From assembly GCA_025765615.1 (NCBI GenBank), contig JAIVFJ010000007.1:558001-622000 (forward strand): 64,000 nt of DNA, given 5' to 3'. Origin of the DNA: Zopfochytrium polystomum. Taxonomy: Eukaryota > Chytridiomycota > Chytridiomycetes > Chytridiales > Chytridiaceae. A program made the translations under genes and the position numbers. The notes below the pieces were generated by a model. That model was given only the letters and a program-made list of their open reading frames with translations. It searched no databases and had not been told where the DNA came from. The stretch's first letter is position 1; each line of letters begins with the position of its first letter. Shown here in pieces: positions 24,796 through 35,511 of the stretch.

Positions 24796-26026
24796 GAACG
24801 GTTAAGGAAGGTTTCTCGGTCAGGGAAGGATGCAAGCGGGGGGGTAGTGCTGAAGCCTACGCACGTCCTGCACTTTCGCCCTTTGCGATGCCCTTGCCGA
24901 TTGTGACGCCGGCCTGGATGGCGGTGACGCCGGCGGCGATGGGCTTGCCGGCTTTAGAAGAAAAAGGTGAGATATTTGATCAGTTTCGGGAACACGTCGT
25001 GCCTGGGGCGGAGGGAATTTCACTAAAGTCAGACAACGCCAAACTCACCTGGTGTTAGGTTGGCGACAGTTTGAATGTTCTGAGAGTTTCGGAGAGGTTT
25101 TAGTCGTGCAGTCGATGTGGTGATTCTCTGCATACCTTCAAGTCCCTCTCTGTTTTTTCGATTTTACGATTGCAGAAGAAAAGCAATTGAGCGTCCGGCG
25201 TTGGTGGGCTCTAAAAACTCGAGGCGAAAGAAGAGCGAAAAAGCAACTGACCGTTCGGAACGGCCTTTTTCGCTGTGTCAAGCGCGCCTTTTCCGACATT
25301 TTTTGCGATGGCTGTTTGGGAGAGGGTTTTCGTCAATGAAAAGTAATGCGGTATTCTAAGCCTTACTTCCAACCGACTTTCCGTTCTTAATATCGTTTAC
25401 GGCACCCACCGCAGTCCTGACTCCGCCTGAAATGGCTCTCGTGACTGTTTCGAAAAGGATACTAGGTGTTAGACTACTTTAAAGAATCTTTTTTGAATCA
25501 AACAATGCGAAAACTGGCGTCCGACCGTCTCACCTGGGGTGGCATTTTCAACCACTTTGAGTGCCTGGAAACGAGAACGAGAGGTGTTTTTTAGTTCAAA
25601 CGCTCCCTTCGCCTTTTCGACATGCAACCAGATTGATTTTCAAATCACCTTTGGGGCCACGTTGGCGATCTGATGAGGGCGCAAAAATGATTAATCACAG
25701 CTAAAATGTCATCGCATAATCGAAAAAACACTAACCGCTTGTCCTCCCTTTACAGCAGCGTTGGCTGTCTGCAAAAGCCATTGCATATCAGTTAAACGCC
25801 GGAGCAGGCAGCGAGGGGGATCCTGACGTCTCTCAACCACACTTGCGTCCCCCCCGGCCCCCTCAACTTTCACGAAACCGGTTGAAATTTGCACACTGGC
25901 ACACTCACTCCTTTAGCCGCATCGACGACGCCGTTTCCAACCTGGGGTGTTGCGAGAACGACCGTTAGTTTACGTAATGAACGGGGGATCGGAAGGAGCA
26001 AAAGTCACCCGCGCGCACAAACACGC

Positions 26027-26072
<46 letters not shown>

Positions 26073-26546
26073 TCATCTCTCATGCAAAACTTACCGTTTT
26101 GGCCGCACCTACAACGGCGCCTCCAACCTACATATTTTGGAACGCAAGAGTCAGCATTGGAAAGCAGCGGGTTTGGAGGGAGCGGGGGCTGGGGGGGGCA
26201 TCACGTTCGCGCAGGGAGAAAGGAAAGTTACCTTTTCACCAGCGTTCTTGACTCCGTCCACGGCCTTTTCACCAACACTCTTGACTCCGTCCTTGATCCT
26301 GTTGAAGATGCTTTTCCGGCGGAACAGCCTCTCCGTCTCGGGCTGGTACAGAGCCAGGTCGGTTTGTGCCTCGAGTGAGGATGCAGCCGCGGGCACGGCG
26401 GCACCGTTGACAGCGGCGGCGACGGTGGCTGCGGCCACGGCCACTGCCACCGCGGCGAGCGCCCAGAAGAGGGCGAGGGCGTGTGGCTCATGGCGCCGCT
26501 TACGCTTGTGGGGACGCGGCCGAGAGGGTAGCGGCTCGGTGGTCAT
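21635..26546 (-). CDS. Micro-exon 11-mer-repeat/Gly-rich protein, copy A1 (intact)
   Basis: Family not recognised. Fourteen exons: 26546-26232, 26127-26095, 25941-25909, 25768-25736, 25669-25649, 25564-25534, 25444-25367, 25311-25252, 25149-25136, 25079-25049, 24951-24865, 24723-24664, 24573-24487, 24375-21635. They sum to 3,624 nt, a protein of 1,207 residues. Residues 23-46 are hydrophobic (anchor or signal). Residues of about 64-81 hold the family motif LALYQPE followed by LFRRKSIF. Residues of about 82-294 are 11-mer helical units (VGNGVVDAAKG, ALKVVENATPG). The last exon begins EIKQGAQ, has a conserved block (RDQVARAAGTIAKRQ, then ENGVDVGSG), then about 850 residues of GGGGKA/ATGAGGK-type repeats, ending GGGKKK. 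Exons 1-3 of the paralogues are fused here: KSVGEKAVDGVKNAGEK is uninterrupted. This is the only A copy without frame damage. Confidence 0.8.
24759..24794. repeat. T36 homopolymer in an A1 intron
   Basis: Thirty-six T residues lie between A1 exons 24865-24951 and 24664-24723. Read on the coding strand this is an A run in mid-intron. Confidence 0.92.
26030..26070. repeat. (CA)n microsatellite in an A1 intron
   Basis: CA repeats between A1 exons 26095-26127 and 25909-25941. Confidence 0.92.
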
Positions 26547-26802
26547 CAAGGTGTTGCCGAATGTGTGTGTGTGTTGTTGGTGTGTCAACGAAGGGTCGGG
26601 AAGGGAGCTTGTGACAGAAGTGGGTCGGAGCAGCAGTGGAGCGCGGGGTGCAGGCGCTCGAGGCGAGAGGGAGCGTCGGTTGTCGTCTCTGCAGTCGTTG
26701 AGCCGCAGTTCTCGGAGAAGTGGGTGAGTTGTTGTGTGGCTGGGCGGAGTCGGTTTTTTTTATTCCTCCTTTTCTTTTTTTCTCGTGGAGATATCCACCA
26801 TT

Positions 26803-26803
<1 letters not shown>

Positions 26804-26864
<61 letters not shown>
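26804..26864. repeat. (GT)n microsatellite upstream of A1
   Basis: About 60 bases of uninterrupted GT repeat. Confidence 0.95.
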
Positions 26865-26865
<1 letters not shown>

Positions 26866-27224
26866 TGTGGGCATATCATTAATTATTTGCTTTGCATTGT
26901 GCTTTGCTTTGCCCGCTGCCGCGAGAAGCCGCAAAAGGAAGGAGGCGCCTCGTCGTCTCGTCGGCGGATTCCTGCACCGTTTGTTTGTGTGGGTGTCTCG
27001 TGCCGCGGGTCAGGGACAGGGACACAGCCCGCTCTCTGTCTCTCTGTCTCTCGCTCTCTCTCTCTGTCTCGCTCTCATTCTAGGCTGAGCACCGAGACAT
27101 CTGACCGACGAGGCACAGCGGAGTCCGGCGGACGGTGCTGCGCCGCGGAGCCTTGCGGAGGATGATGGTGACGGATTGATTGATTGATCTGCAGGGAAAG
27201 AGGCAGAGAGACAATCACTCGCAC

Positions 27225-27227
<3 letters not shown>

Positions 27228-27269
<42 letters not shown>

Positions 27270-27291
27270 AAGAGAGACAGAGAGAGACAGA
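27228..27291. repeat. (GA)n microsatellite
   Basis: GA repeats, the 3' part interrupted by CA units. Confidence 0.92.
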
Positions 27292-27687
27292 TGGAGAGAG
27301 ACGCATCGAGCCGAAATTGCAATGGCCTGTTACTCTCGAACGCGAACAGAGCTGGGCCCCATCGAGGGATTTCTGGTTAACTCGTCACGGCCGGTTTTTT
27401 TTTTTTTGCCGCCCACCACTAGTGCTCTCTTGAGCTCAATTGGCACGGAACTAGCGTCGCCAAAAAGGTCGAATCACAGCCTTCATCTTTTAATGTACAG
27501 AGCGGACCAATGAAAACCAGAAACAGAAAAGGCTCGGCAAGACGAAGAAAACAGAGAACTAACAGAATGTATTTACTTGTCGTAGCTGCACTGAAATTCA
27601 GAAAAACTGGGCAAAACAAAACTAAAACAAGTAGATGAACACCAAAAGCCACTACTGAAGTAAAAGTACCACTGCCCCCGCCGCTCG

Positions 27688-28777
27688 TCACTTCTTCTTG
27701 CCTCCTCCTCCACCGGCGTGTGGAGATCAAAGCGGAGAGGAACCCGACAAGTTCAGCTGACGCAGAAGAGGAAGCAATGGGAGGAAGGGCGACAGCAAAG
27801 AAAATGGAGGGTCCAGGGAGACCACGGCTGCAGCCATAAAACTAGCTTCGGGAAGGGATCCATCAGTGTCTAGGTGGGGGAGGGAAGGTGGATGGGAAGG
27901 GTGAGTTCGGGGATGGGGTTTGCAAGAGGAGCAGGGGAGAGGTTGATGGGGTACAGAGGGTGGCAGAAGGAATTTGACAGTCGGCGACGAGGGGGTTATA
28001 GTAAAATTGAAGAGAACGAAGAGTGGGTATCGTGCCAAAGTGGGGGCGAAGGCAGTCGTTGAGTTTTAGGAGAGACTTATTTGCCTTAGAACGGCCACGG
28101 AAGGTTAAGGGAAGAAGCGAAGCAGAGATGAGTTGTTCGAAAAAAGATCTGGGAGTGCTGTAACTCAGGGAAAGGTTGGAGGCGAATGGGCCAGGTCGCA
28201 TCAGAAACGTGGTGAGCATGTACACGAAAAATGGAGCGTAAGAAGAGGTTATAGAAAATTGATTCGCGAAATGGATTGGGATAAGGGCTGCAGTGAAATT
28301 TTAGGGGAAGGGGATTCATGTAAAGAGTGGTGGCTTGACAAAATTTGATCTGGAGGCGTTGGTGAAGGATTCGGGTGATAACCAATCAAGGAGGCCGTTA
28401 AGAGGTGATGGTGTATAATGGAGGAGGGAAAGGAAGAATAAAGACCAACAATCATCTTGAAAGCGCGGCGGATATGGGCAGTTTCATTGAGGAGAAATGT
28501 GCGGGGGAGGATGGTGGTTTTCCAAAGGAAACGCAGGCGGGGAAGTTGTTGCAGTAGAGTGGGCCGATAGTAGTTTGCGATCGGGGGCCTAACCTCCGCG
28601 CACCAGCATGCCGACGACGCCTTCCGCGACAATTCGTCCAGCGTCTGTGAGAACCTCTGTGTGTTGGTTTGGGAGGTCGGCGACGCGCAACTGAATGGGG
28701 GCGGTGGGTCTGTTGGGGGTGGCGGGGAGTTCGGATCACACTCACATGCTGCTTTTTTGCCCTTTGCGATGCCCAGC
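27688..28777 (-). pseudogene. Family A remnant (A2) split by a retrotransposon fragment
   Basis: The 63-nt exon equivalent is at 28594-28656, matching A3's 36331-36393 closely, with the splice signals still visible. The 5' part of the next upstream 87-nt exon is recognisable at about 28746-28777 and then breaks off. At the other end, 27688-27716 carries the family's C-terminal end: poly-Gly, Lys-Lys-Lys and stop. All other exons are missing and the interval is filled by unrelated LINE-like sequence. This is a decayed, rearranged copy that cannot encode the family protein. Confidence 0.72.
27717..28590 (-). mobile_element. Non-LTR retrotransposon (LINE) fragment with RNase H signature
   Basis: Read on the minus strand, the sequence near 27857-27870 encodes DTDGS. 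Downstream, after one frame change, it reads FAVALPPIASSSASAELVGF, a pattern typical of the RNase H domain at the end of many LINE pol proteins (catalytic Asp in TDGS, Glu in AEL). The upstream part could be the region between reverse transcriptase and RNase H, but I cannot identify it. Both ends are truncated and several frames are needed, so this is a dead fragment. The call rests on the RNase H motif alone. Confidence 0.5.
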
Positions 28778-29001
28778 GAAACGAGTCGTTGGGATCTTGC
28801 CGGGGTGGGGGCTCGCGGGTTGTCGAGTGAGAGAGTAGGGAGGGCTGCACACCGAAGAGCTTGATGAGTAAGTGGAGCGGGCGAGAGTGAGCATTGGGCG
28901 GGAGCGGAGTCTGCTTTTTGGGGGTTTTTTCTCTCCTATGTTTGGCCAGCCGCAAATCTACCGGCATTTATTAATGAAGGCGGGGAAAAAAACCGTTGGG
29001 G

Positions 29002-29039
<38 letters not shown>

Positions 29040-29308
29040 CATTTTAGGCTCACGGGCCGGCGGCAATCGGCAGAAGAAACTACCCGACTTCCATCAAATC
29101 CCGACCCGGCTGGAACCGAGGTAGACCATACTACGTAACGGAGATCGAGAGCTTTCAAACATGCATAGTCCATACCCACCCCCACCCGCTGGGTTGTGAG
29201 TGTATGTAGTAAAAAACAAAATGCATTTACTGTAAGTAGGGTCAAACAAAACTAAGTAGATTGCTGCCAAACCCACAACCAAGTAGGGGTCTCACTCCTC
29301 GCCTCTCT
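28778..29308. other. Intergenic with (CA)n tract at about 29005-29034
   Basis: Lies between the A2 remnant and the 3' end of A3. No gene is supported. Confidence 0.55.
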
Positions 29309-30414
29309 TCACTTCTTCTTGCCTCCTCCTCCACCGCCCGCGGCGGGCTTGGCTGCTGCTGGCTTCGCGGCTGTCTGTTGCTGCTTCGTGGCCGCCTGCT
29401 GTTGCTTTGGAGCTGCCGTCTGCTTCTGCGTAGTTGCTTGCTTCGGTGCCGCCGTTTGCTTCTGCGTAGTTGCTTGTTTCGGTGCCGCCGTTTGTTTCTG
29501 CGTTGTTGCCTGCTTCGGTGCCGACGCCTTCGTCGCACCGCCACCCACACCTCCTCCACCACCACCCGTCCGCGCCGCGGTCGTCGTCTGTTTCTGCGCT
29601 GGCGCCTTCGCCACCCCACCACTTCCGGCCCCACCACCACCACCACCTCTCGCAGGCGTCTTCGCCGCACTTCCAGCACCTCCGCTGCCACTCGTGCGTG
29701 CAGGAGCTGTCTTGGCCGTGGACGCTCCGCCGCCTCCGCCCCGGCCTTGCGTACCGCTTCCTTGTCCTTTCGCTCCTGTCCCACCTCCGCCGCCTCGTCC
29801 CGTCGCAGCAGCCGGTGCCTTTCCGCCACCTCCAGCTTTTCCACCTCCAGCTCCCGCGGCGCCGCCGCCTCCACCACGCGTCGTTTGTATCTTCGCGCCG
29901 CCTCCGCCGCCGCCCGCACCTTTGCCGGCGCCGGTCGCTCCTCCGCCGCGTCCGGCCGCCGTAGCAGGTGCCTTGTTGCCACCAGCTCCTTTACCACCTC
30001 CACCTCCGGCTCCACCAGCCTTCGCGGTGGTCCCGCCTGCGCCTCCGCCACGGCCGCCACCACCACCGCCTCCCGCCTTACCGCCACCCGTCGCTGTCGC
30101 TCCGCCTCCGCGTGCTGACGTTGCAGCCGGTGCCTTGCCGCCACCCCTTCCTCCGCCTCCCCCGGCCTTGGCTGCACCCCCGCCAGCGCCCTTGCCGGCT
30201 CCTGTCGCGCCGCCGCCTCGCCCACCAGCCTGAGCCATAGTCTTCCCTCCGCCGCCGCCGCCGCCGGCACCCTTAGCGCCGCCAGTAGCCTTACCGGCAC
30301 CTCCACCGCCACCAGTGCCTTTACCGGCGCCGGTCGCCCCGCCGCCGCCGCGTCCATTCGCCGCTGCGCCGCCTTTGCCACCTCCAGCTCCTCCCCCGCC
30401 CGCCTTGGCCGCAG

Positions 30415-30604
30415 TGAGTTGCAGCACAGAAATTCAGTCTCATTCTCAGTGATTGTCACGTCCTTCCTTTCCCCTCGCCCACCTATTGAGTTGCAGCACA
30501 GAAATTCAGTGCAGAACTCTTGACAAGGAGCAACAGGGATAAGAAGGATGAAGAATCCAGACAATTCCAAAGATGACTACGAAGGCCTTAAATAAAGAAA
30601 CACA
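30415..30604 (-). repeat. 3' LTR of the copia element
   Basis: 190 bp. Contains an internal tandem repeat of a segment that begins TGAGTTGCAGCACAG. Confidence 0.92.
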
Positions 30605-30629
30605 ATAACCCCTGGACAAGTAGTCCCGA

Positions 30630-33600
30630 CTAGCACACTCCCATTCGCCCCTTGAGGTCCTGGAATCGGGGAGGAAGAAGTGCTTTGGTCAAGATGTCTG
30701 CAAGCATGTCCACCGTTGGACAGTATTGTAGATGAAAACCACGGTTTTGCCGACACTCCCGAATCCAATGATAGGTCCGGTGGATGTGCTTCGAAAGGTT
30801 GTTGATAAGTGGGCGGGTGGCAATGGCCAGGCTCCCTTGATTGTCTCCAAGAATTTGTAGCCAATCAGGGTTGTCCTCTTCTTTGTCGGCAGTTTGGAGA
30901 GTCGCCATATGATAGCGCGAGTCCAGCTTCCACTCTTCAAGTAGCCCCTTAAGCCACAGCGCCTCTTTTCCCCCATCAGATAATGCAACGTATTCTGCCT
31001 CACATGTGGAAGTGGCAATAGTGGGTTGTCTGCGTGACCTCCATCCCACTGGTCCACCTGACATAATGGCAAGGTACCCAGTGGTTGATCTTTGGGTATC
31101 TAGACAGTTTTGGAAACTTGCATCACAGTAAATGGTAGGTGATAAAGTGGCCGAGCGTCGGTAGTAACATCCATGGCCCGCCGTACCCTTCAGATATAAC
31201 AGAACCCGCCGGGCAATATTCCAATGTTCAAGGGAAGGCGCTGCCAGATACTTTGAGAGTTCGCCCACAGCGTGCGCAATATCAGGTCGGGTAACCACAG
31301 CTGCGTAGTTAAGGGAGCCCACTAAAGACGCATATGGTCGAGTCACTTTTTCCTCCTCCGTCATTGGAACCCCTTTCACAAACTGCACGCTTTTGTCGAT
31401 GGGTGTTGAAGTCTCTTTCGCCATGCCCTGTCCATACTCGTCAATCAGGTGATTTATGTAACGGGTCTGGTGAAGCCGTACCGAGTACACAACGCCTTTG
31501 GGGGGCATAGATGGGCCACAAAGTACTTTGCCCCATGCATCGAAGAAATCAAAGTGAACGCCCAAGCCAAAAGAAAGAAGACCGACGTTGTCCTTAAGAC
31601 GGAACGCAGATCTCATCCCAGCTAGATATGCAGCCTCAAGCTCCGCATGGGTATGAAGATCAAAATAGTCATCAACCCAACGAGTGACAATGCCAAACTG
31701 GTCCACCCCGTCAACAATACACTGCTTCACAAAGCAGCAGGGGTCCGCTGGACACTGCGAGTATCCCATCTCAAGCAGCTGAGAGTCAGAGGTTAAACCC
31801 CAGAGCTGAGGAGCATCAACATTTCCGTAAATTGTCTTGGTACACAGCCAGATTTCTCCTTTTGGAGATGGTACATAGAACGGTTTTCGAGCCGATGCAT
31901 GCAGGAACGCTGTCTCCACATCAGACTGGCGAATTGCAATTCCTTCATGAGCACTAAGTGCTGCAAGAGTCCGAAGAGTCTGCCAGCGTGGGGTTGGCGC
32001 AAAGGTTTCTGCCTCAGCGAGGTCCTGCTTGCTCCCATCCACAACCCATCTGGCCTTATACCGCTCCAAAGCACCATCGGAGGTGAACTTTTGCGAGTAA
32101 ATCGTGAACATGTTGTAGATGATCTCCCCATCTGGGACATCTTCCCGGCGAACCACCTTGTACACATTCTGGTCCTTGAACGACTTTTCTTCCTTGTTGT
32201 CTGCTTTCATCCACTCCTCCCAGTCATCCCGACGCATTGCCTCCTTCCTTGACTTTGGCCATAGTTGACTCCTGTCCGGAGCGCCACTAACTTTTAGGGC
32301 AAGATCTGTCTCCCCATCCGCTTGTGAGATCTCCATGCGATCTGCCTTGTCCAGGAGTGAAGCCAGCATTGCTCGGCGTGTGGTCCGACCCTCGTGCATA
32401 GCGCGATAGTCCGGCCGGTCTGACCGATCCCGGAGAAAGTAATGTTCGGGCCTTGGAATCTGAGAGTCCTGTTGGGGCGTTCGCGGACGGGTGAGCTCTG
32501 CCGGTGGGATTGCCCCTGGCGCCGGAATATGGAAAACTGGAGCTGGGTTGTGCGGATGTCTCTCTGTTGCCCCATCAACCCCCCCATCCGGACGACCTGG
32601 GGGAGCAGGGACGCCCCTCACCTCAGACGGGAAATCAAAACCAAGGACAGCCGGTGGATCAGTCAGGCCAGGATCTGATCCGGCTGGGATAGGAACCACC
32701 TGGGGATGGGGAGAGACGGGCGAGATGTCGGCGCTGGCGGTGACTGGGACGAAATCTCCCACAGTCTGAGGAGTGTCATCCTCGTCAGCTGGTGTTGGCT
32801 CAGGCGCACGGAAAAATGGGGAAGTCAGTGGAGCGACGAGCGACGGGGGCGGCGTAGATGGCACAGGGTGACCCCACTCTAACTCTGGAAAAGGAGAATT
32901 CCAGAGATTCGTTACTGGTAGGCTTTCAAAAATGGTGGATGGAGGTGGCATGCGGAGGTCATTGGACGTGGGGAACGATGTCTCGTCGAAAATGACATCC
33001 CGGCTGATGACAGTGGATCCGTCTGAACGGCGAAGGATATACCCTTTTGTACCACGAGCGTACCCCATAAATTGGCACTTCTCAGCACGAAAATGAAGAC
33101 CACGCTTTTCCTCTTTAGGGATATTTCGGTAGGCTGTACACCCAAACACACGCAGCATAGAGATAGAAGGCGGTGCCCCTCGGATTGTTTCGTATGGCGT
33201 CATTACGATGCCATCTGGACGTGTATAGGGCCACTGTTCGCGGACAAACGATGCAGCAAGTACAGCTTCACCCCAGTCCTTCACTGTCATAGTTTTCGTG
33301 TGTGCGATCATTGACATAGCGCAATCAAAAAGAGTTCAGTGATCGCACTCAATAAAACCGTTTTGCTGATGGGCATAGGGAACAGTGTGGCGATGTTCAA
33401 TTCCCAGTGAGGTGAGGTGGTCCTCAAACGCTTTGGAAATATACTCCCCAGCGTTGTCTGTTTGCATCGCTTTGATGACACACGAAGTCTGAGTGGTCAA
33501 AAAAACGGAAAATACGTCAAAGTTGGTCTGGGCCTCAGTGCGAGATTTCAGCAGGTAAGAAACAGCCAGGCCTGAGAAACGGTCTTTAAGGGTTTGAACG

Positions 33601-34120
33601 TAACGGTGACTGCCCCGAGAAGGCGGCCAAAGTGGGCCCTTGATATCTTGGACGATGATATCGCCAACCGCACAAACGGGTGTGTCAGACGATGGGAAAG
33701 GCTGGCGATGGCTTTTCCCGAAAACACAGCCTTCGCAGAGCGGTAAGGACTGATCGATCTCGATCACCTTGAAATCATTTGTATGGGCCTGAAGAAGCTT
33801 GAGATACTTCTCATTGAGATGGCCTAAACGTGCATGAAGTAGAGGGAGGCTTGGTGTCTCGTTATGGGAACTAAGAAACACAAGAGAGTCCTCTGTCGCT
33901 GATGTTGCATTTCCACCGACGTAGTAGAGACCATCCCGGTGAAGCTGACCAACGCCAATCGGGATTGTCGAAGGCTGAAGGTGTGTAACAAAATCGCCAT
34001 CAACAATCCAGACGCGTCCCCCACCAAAAAGCACGCTTTTCCCATGCTTTTTGTCAAGCTGGCTCACTGAAAGCAGGTTGGTCGAGAGTGATGGAGCATG
34101 GCGAACACCAGTGAGAGAGA
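30630..34120 (-). pseudogene. Copia pol: protease end, integrase, reverse transcriptase, RNase H (interrupted)
   Basis: In order: a GAG-pre-integrase region (SLSTNLLSVSQL); the integrase zinc site (HARLGH, then CEGCVFGK); the integrase core with Asp in VQDIKG and QTDNAGEY and the Glu just after QQNGF; a TGA stop at 33336-33338, right after that Glu; then the integrase end. Reverse transcriptase follows (KARWVVDGSKQ, WVDDYFD with the catalytic Asp pair, Trp replacing the usual Tyr). RNase H is represented by YCDASFQ and STCEAEYVAL. The stop at 30630 precedes the 3' LTR. Apart from one stop and the CT-repeat frame change, the domains are complete, in keeping with recent inactivation or sequence error. 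Confidence 0.88.
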
Positions 34121-35314
34121 GAGATCCACAGACCCTGAAGGAGTACCAAGTGTTGTATGGAACGTTCCAACGCCCATTGTAGCCAGCGGGGATGTTTCGT
34201 CGGCAGTGGTGAATTGTCGGGCAACTGGTGAGTAGGACGAGAAACCCACACGGGACTTTGCTAAATGCTGTGTGCACCCCGAATCGACGGCAAATGCGGT
34301 GGACGACGACGACCAGTTCAACGTGGCTTTATTGGCAGATGATGCTGCAACTAAATTGGCCCGATCACTCCTCCGCGCAGCGTCTTCCTCCTCCATTCGA
34401 TCAGCATCCTTCTGTTGGAGAGCCTTGCACTTGGTTGATCCCCAGCGGTGATCATTGGTCTTGTGACGAATGCACTTGAAGTCAGGTTTCTTTTTGGTGG
34501 AAGCAGCAGAATTGGATGCAGGAGAAGTCTTGCCTTTTGCTGAGATGACAGCCTGTGCTTTGAGCGACGCCGCGATCTCTTGTCCTCGGTTGATTACCAG
34601 ATTCAAAACGTATTCCACTGTCTGTTTGTCCTCATCTGTTTCGGCCCGGAGTTGAGCTGCCAGGACTTTCTCCTGAAGCTCATCAAGGCGCCGAATGAGT
34701 CGACCGATCCAGACAAGATAGGGCACTGGAGCATCCAGAGAATCGAGATTCAGGAGAACACGCTTGAGGGCCGTTGCAAACGAGAAGAGATCGCCGGCAG
34801 TCGCAGGAGAGAGAGATAGATATGTCTCAAACGCCTCTTCCACTTGTGCCAGCGGATCGCGCTCAAAGGCTGCTGTCACACGCGTCCAAACTGTGTGCGC
34901 GCTGACATCGTCTGTTTCAAGCTGTAAGTTGAGGATTGTCTCTCTTGTCAACCGATCGAGCAGGTAGCTGGAAGCAATCAAATCGTTTGTTTCCCACACT
35001 TGCTCGTGATCCGCTGAGACTTTGCAGGAGTAGTTTCCCTCCTCGTTCTTGACCCACAGGTACCGCGCGGCTGTGGCTGTTGTTCGACCAAATTCTGGAT
35101 CCACAGGTGATACGGCCGACCCAATGCTTCCCAGGGAATGCGATGACTTCAGAATATGGTGTTTCCAGAGCCCCATTCGTTGCAAGTCTCGCCTACGACC
35201 TGCCTTCCAGACCTTGAACAATTCGTAGTCCATCGATGACAGAATTTGATCCGATGAGATGGCAGGCGATTGCCCAGATGCCTCGTCAGACGTGCGGGAA
35301 CCCATTGGGCTCAT
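34064..35314 (-). CDS. Copia gag with start of protease
   Basis: A 416-codon frame. The N-terminal two-thirds resemble the UBN2-type gag of Ty1/copia elements (helical, with ATAARYLWVKN-like and DELQEKVLAAQL segments). A Cys/His cluster, CIRHKTNDHRWGSTKC, sits where the zinc knuckle is expected but does not match the usual CCHC spacing. Further on, FAVDSGCTQHL contains the D-S-G active site of the aspartic protease. The start ATG lies in the primer-binding site; a second ATG follows three codons later. The frame leaves the conserved path near 34115 within a run of CT dinucleotides, after which the protein continues in the pol frame. Confidence 0.82.
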   Translation of the reverse strand: MSPMGSRTSDEASGQSPAISSDQILSSMDYELFKVWKAGRRRDLQRMGLWKHHILKSSHSLGSIGSAVSPVDPEFGRTTATAARYLWVKNEEGNYSCKVSADHEQVWETNDLIASSYLLDRLTRETILNLQLETDDVSAHTVWTRVTAAFERDPLAQVEEAFETYLSLSPATAGDLFSFATALKRVLLNLDSLDAPVPYLVWIGRLIRRLDELQEKVLAAQLRAETDEDKQTVEYVLNLVINRGQEIAASLKAQAVISAKGKTSPASNSAASTKKKPDFKCIRHKTNDHRWGSTKCKALQQKDADRMEEEDAARRSDRANLVAASSANKATLNWSSSSTAFAVDSGCTQHLAKSRVGFSSYSPVARQFTTADETSPLATMGVGTFHTTLGTPSGSVDLSLSLVFAMLHHSRPTCFQ

Positions 35315-35318
35315 AACC
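35306..35318 (-). promoter_or_regulatory. Primer-binding site complementary to the initiator tRNA-Met anticodon arm
   Basis: The coding strand reads GGTTATGAGCCCA three bases after the 5' LTR. This is complementary to TGGGCTCATAACC; fungal initiator tRNA-Met anticodon stem-loops contain GGGCTCATAACC. Drosophila copia and related elements prime from such a half-tRNA. The first gag ATG (35314) lies inside the site. Confidence 0.7.
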
Positions 35319-35321
35319 TAT

Positions 35322-35511
35322 TGAGTTGCAGCACAGAAATTCAGTCTCATTCTCAGTGATCGTCACGTCCTTCCTTTCCCCTCGCCCACCTATTGAGTTG
35401 CAGCACAGAAATTCAGTGCAGAACTCTTGACAAGGAGCAACAGGGATAAGAAGGATGAAGAATCCAGACAATTCCAAAGATGACTACGAAGGCCTTAAAT
35501 AAAGAAACACA
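35322..35511 (-). repeat. 5' LTR of the copia element
   Basis: 190 bp, one mismatch to the 3' LTR. It should hold the element's promoter; a candidate polyadenylation signal AATAAA is not evident on the coding strand. Confidence 0.92.

Larger units (their letters stand above)
26547..27687. other. Upstream region of A1, microsatellite-rich
   Basis: Holds (GT)n at about 26804-26864, CT-rich sequence at about 27031-27080 and (GA)n at about 27228-27291. The GT tract begins about 260 bp before the A1 start codon. No gene is supported. Confidence 0.55.
30415..35511 (-). mobile_element. Ty1/copia LTR retrotransposon inserted in A3
   Basis: The element is 5,097 bp with 190-bp LTRs at each end that differ at one position (T versus C in a GTGAT/C-GTCACG context). 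On the coding (minus) strand the LTRs start TGTGTTTC and end CAACTCA, the usual TG...CA. The order gag, protease, integrase, reverse transcriptase, RNase H is that of Ty1/copia (Pseudoviridae). No matching 5-bp target-site duplication is visible: flanks are GGTAT and CTGCG on the minus strand. Near-identical LTRs indicate recent insertion. One frame change in a CT repeat and one in-frame stop interrupt pol, so the copy is probably non-autonomous unless these are sequence errors. Confidence 0.93.

Noticed and set aside
33336..33338. Programmed readthrough or a reassigned TGA in copia pol
   Set aside because: The element already has a second lesion in a CT repeat and no other gene here uses TGA as sense. 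A single mutation or sequence error is simpler.
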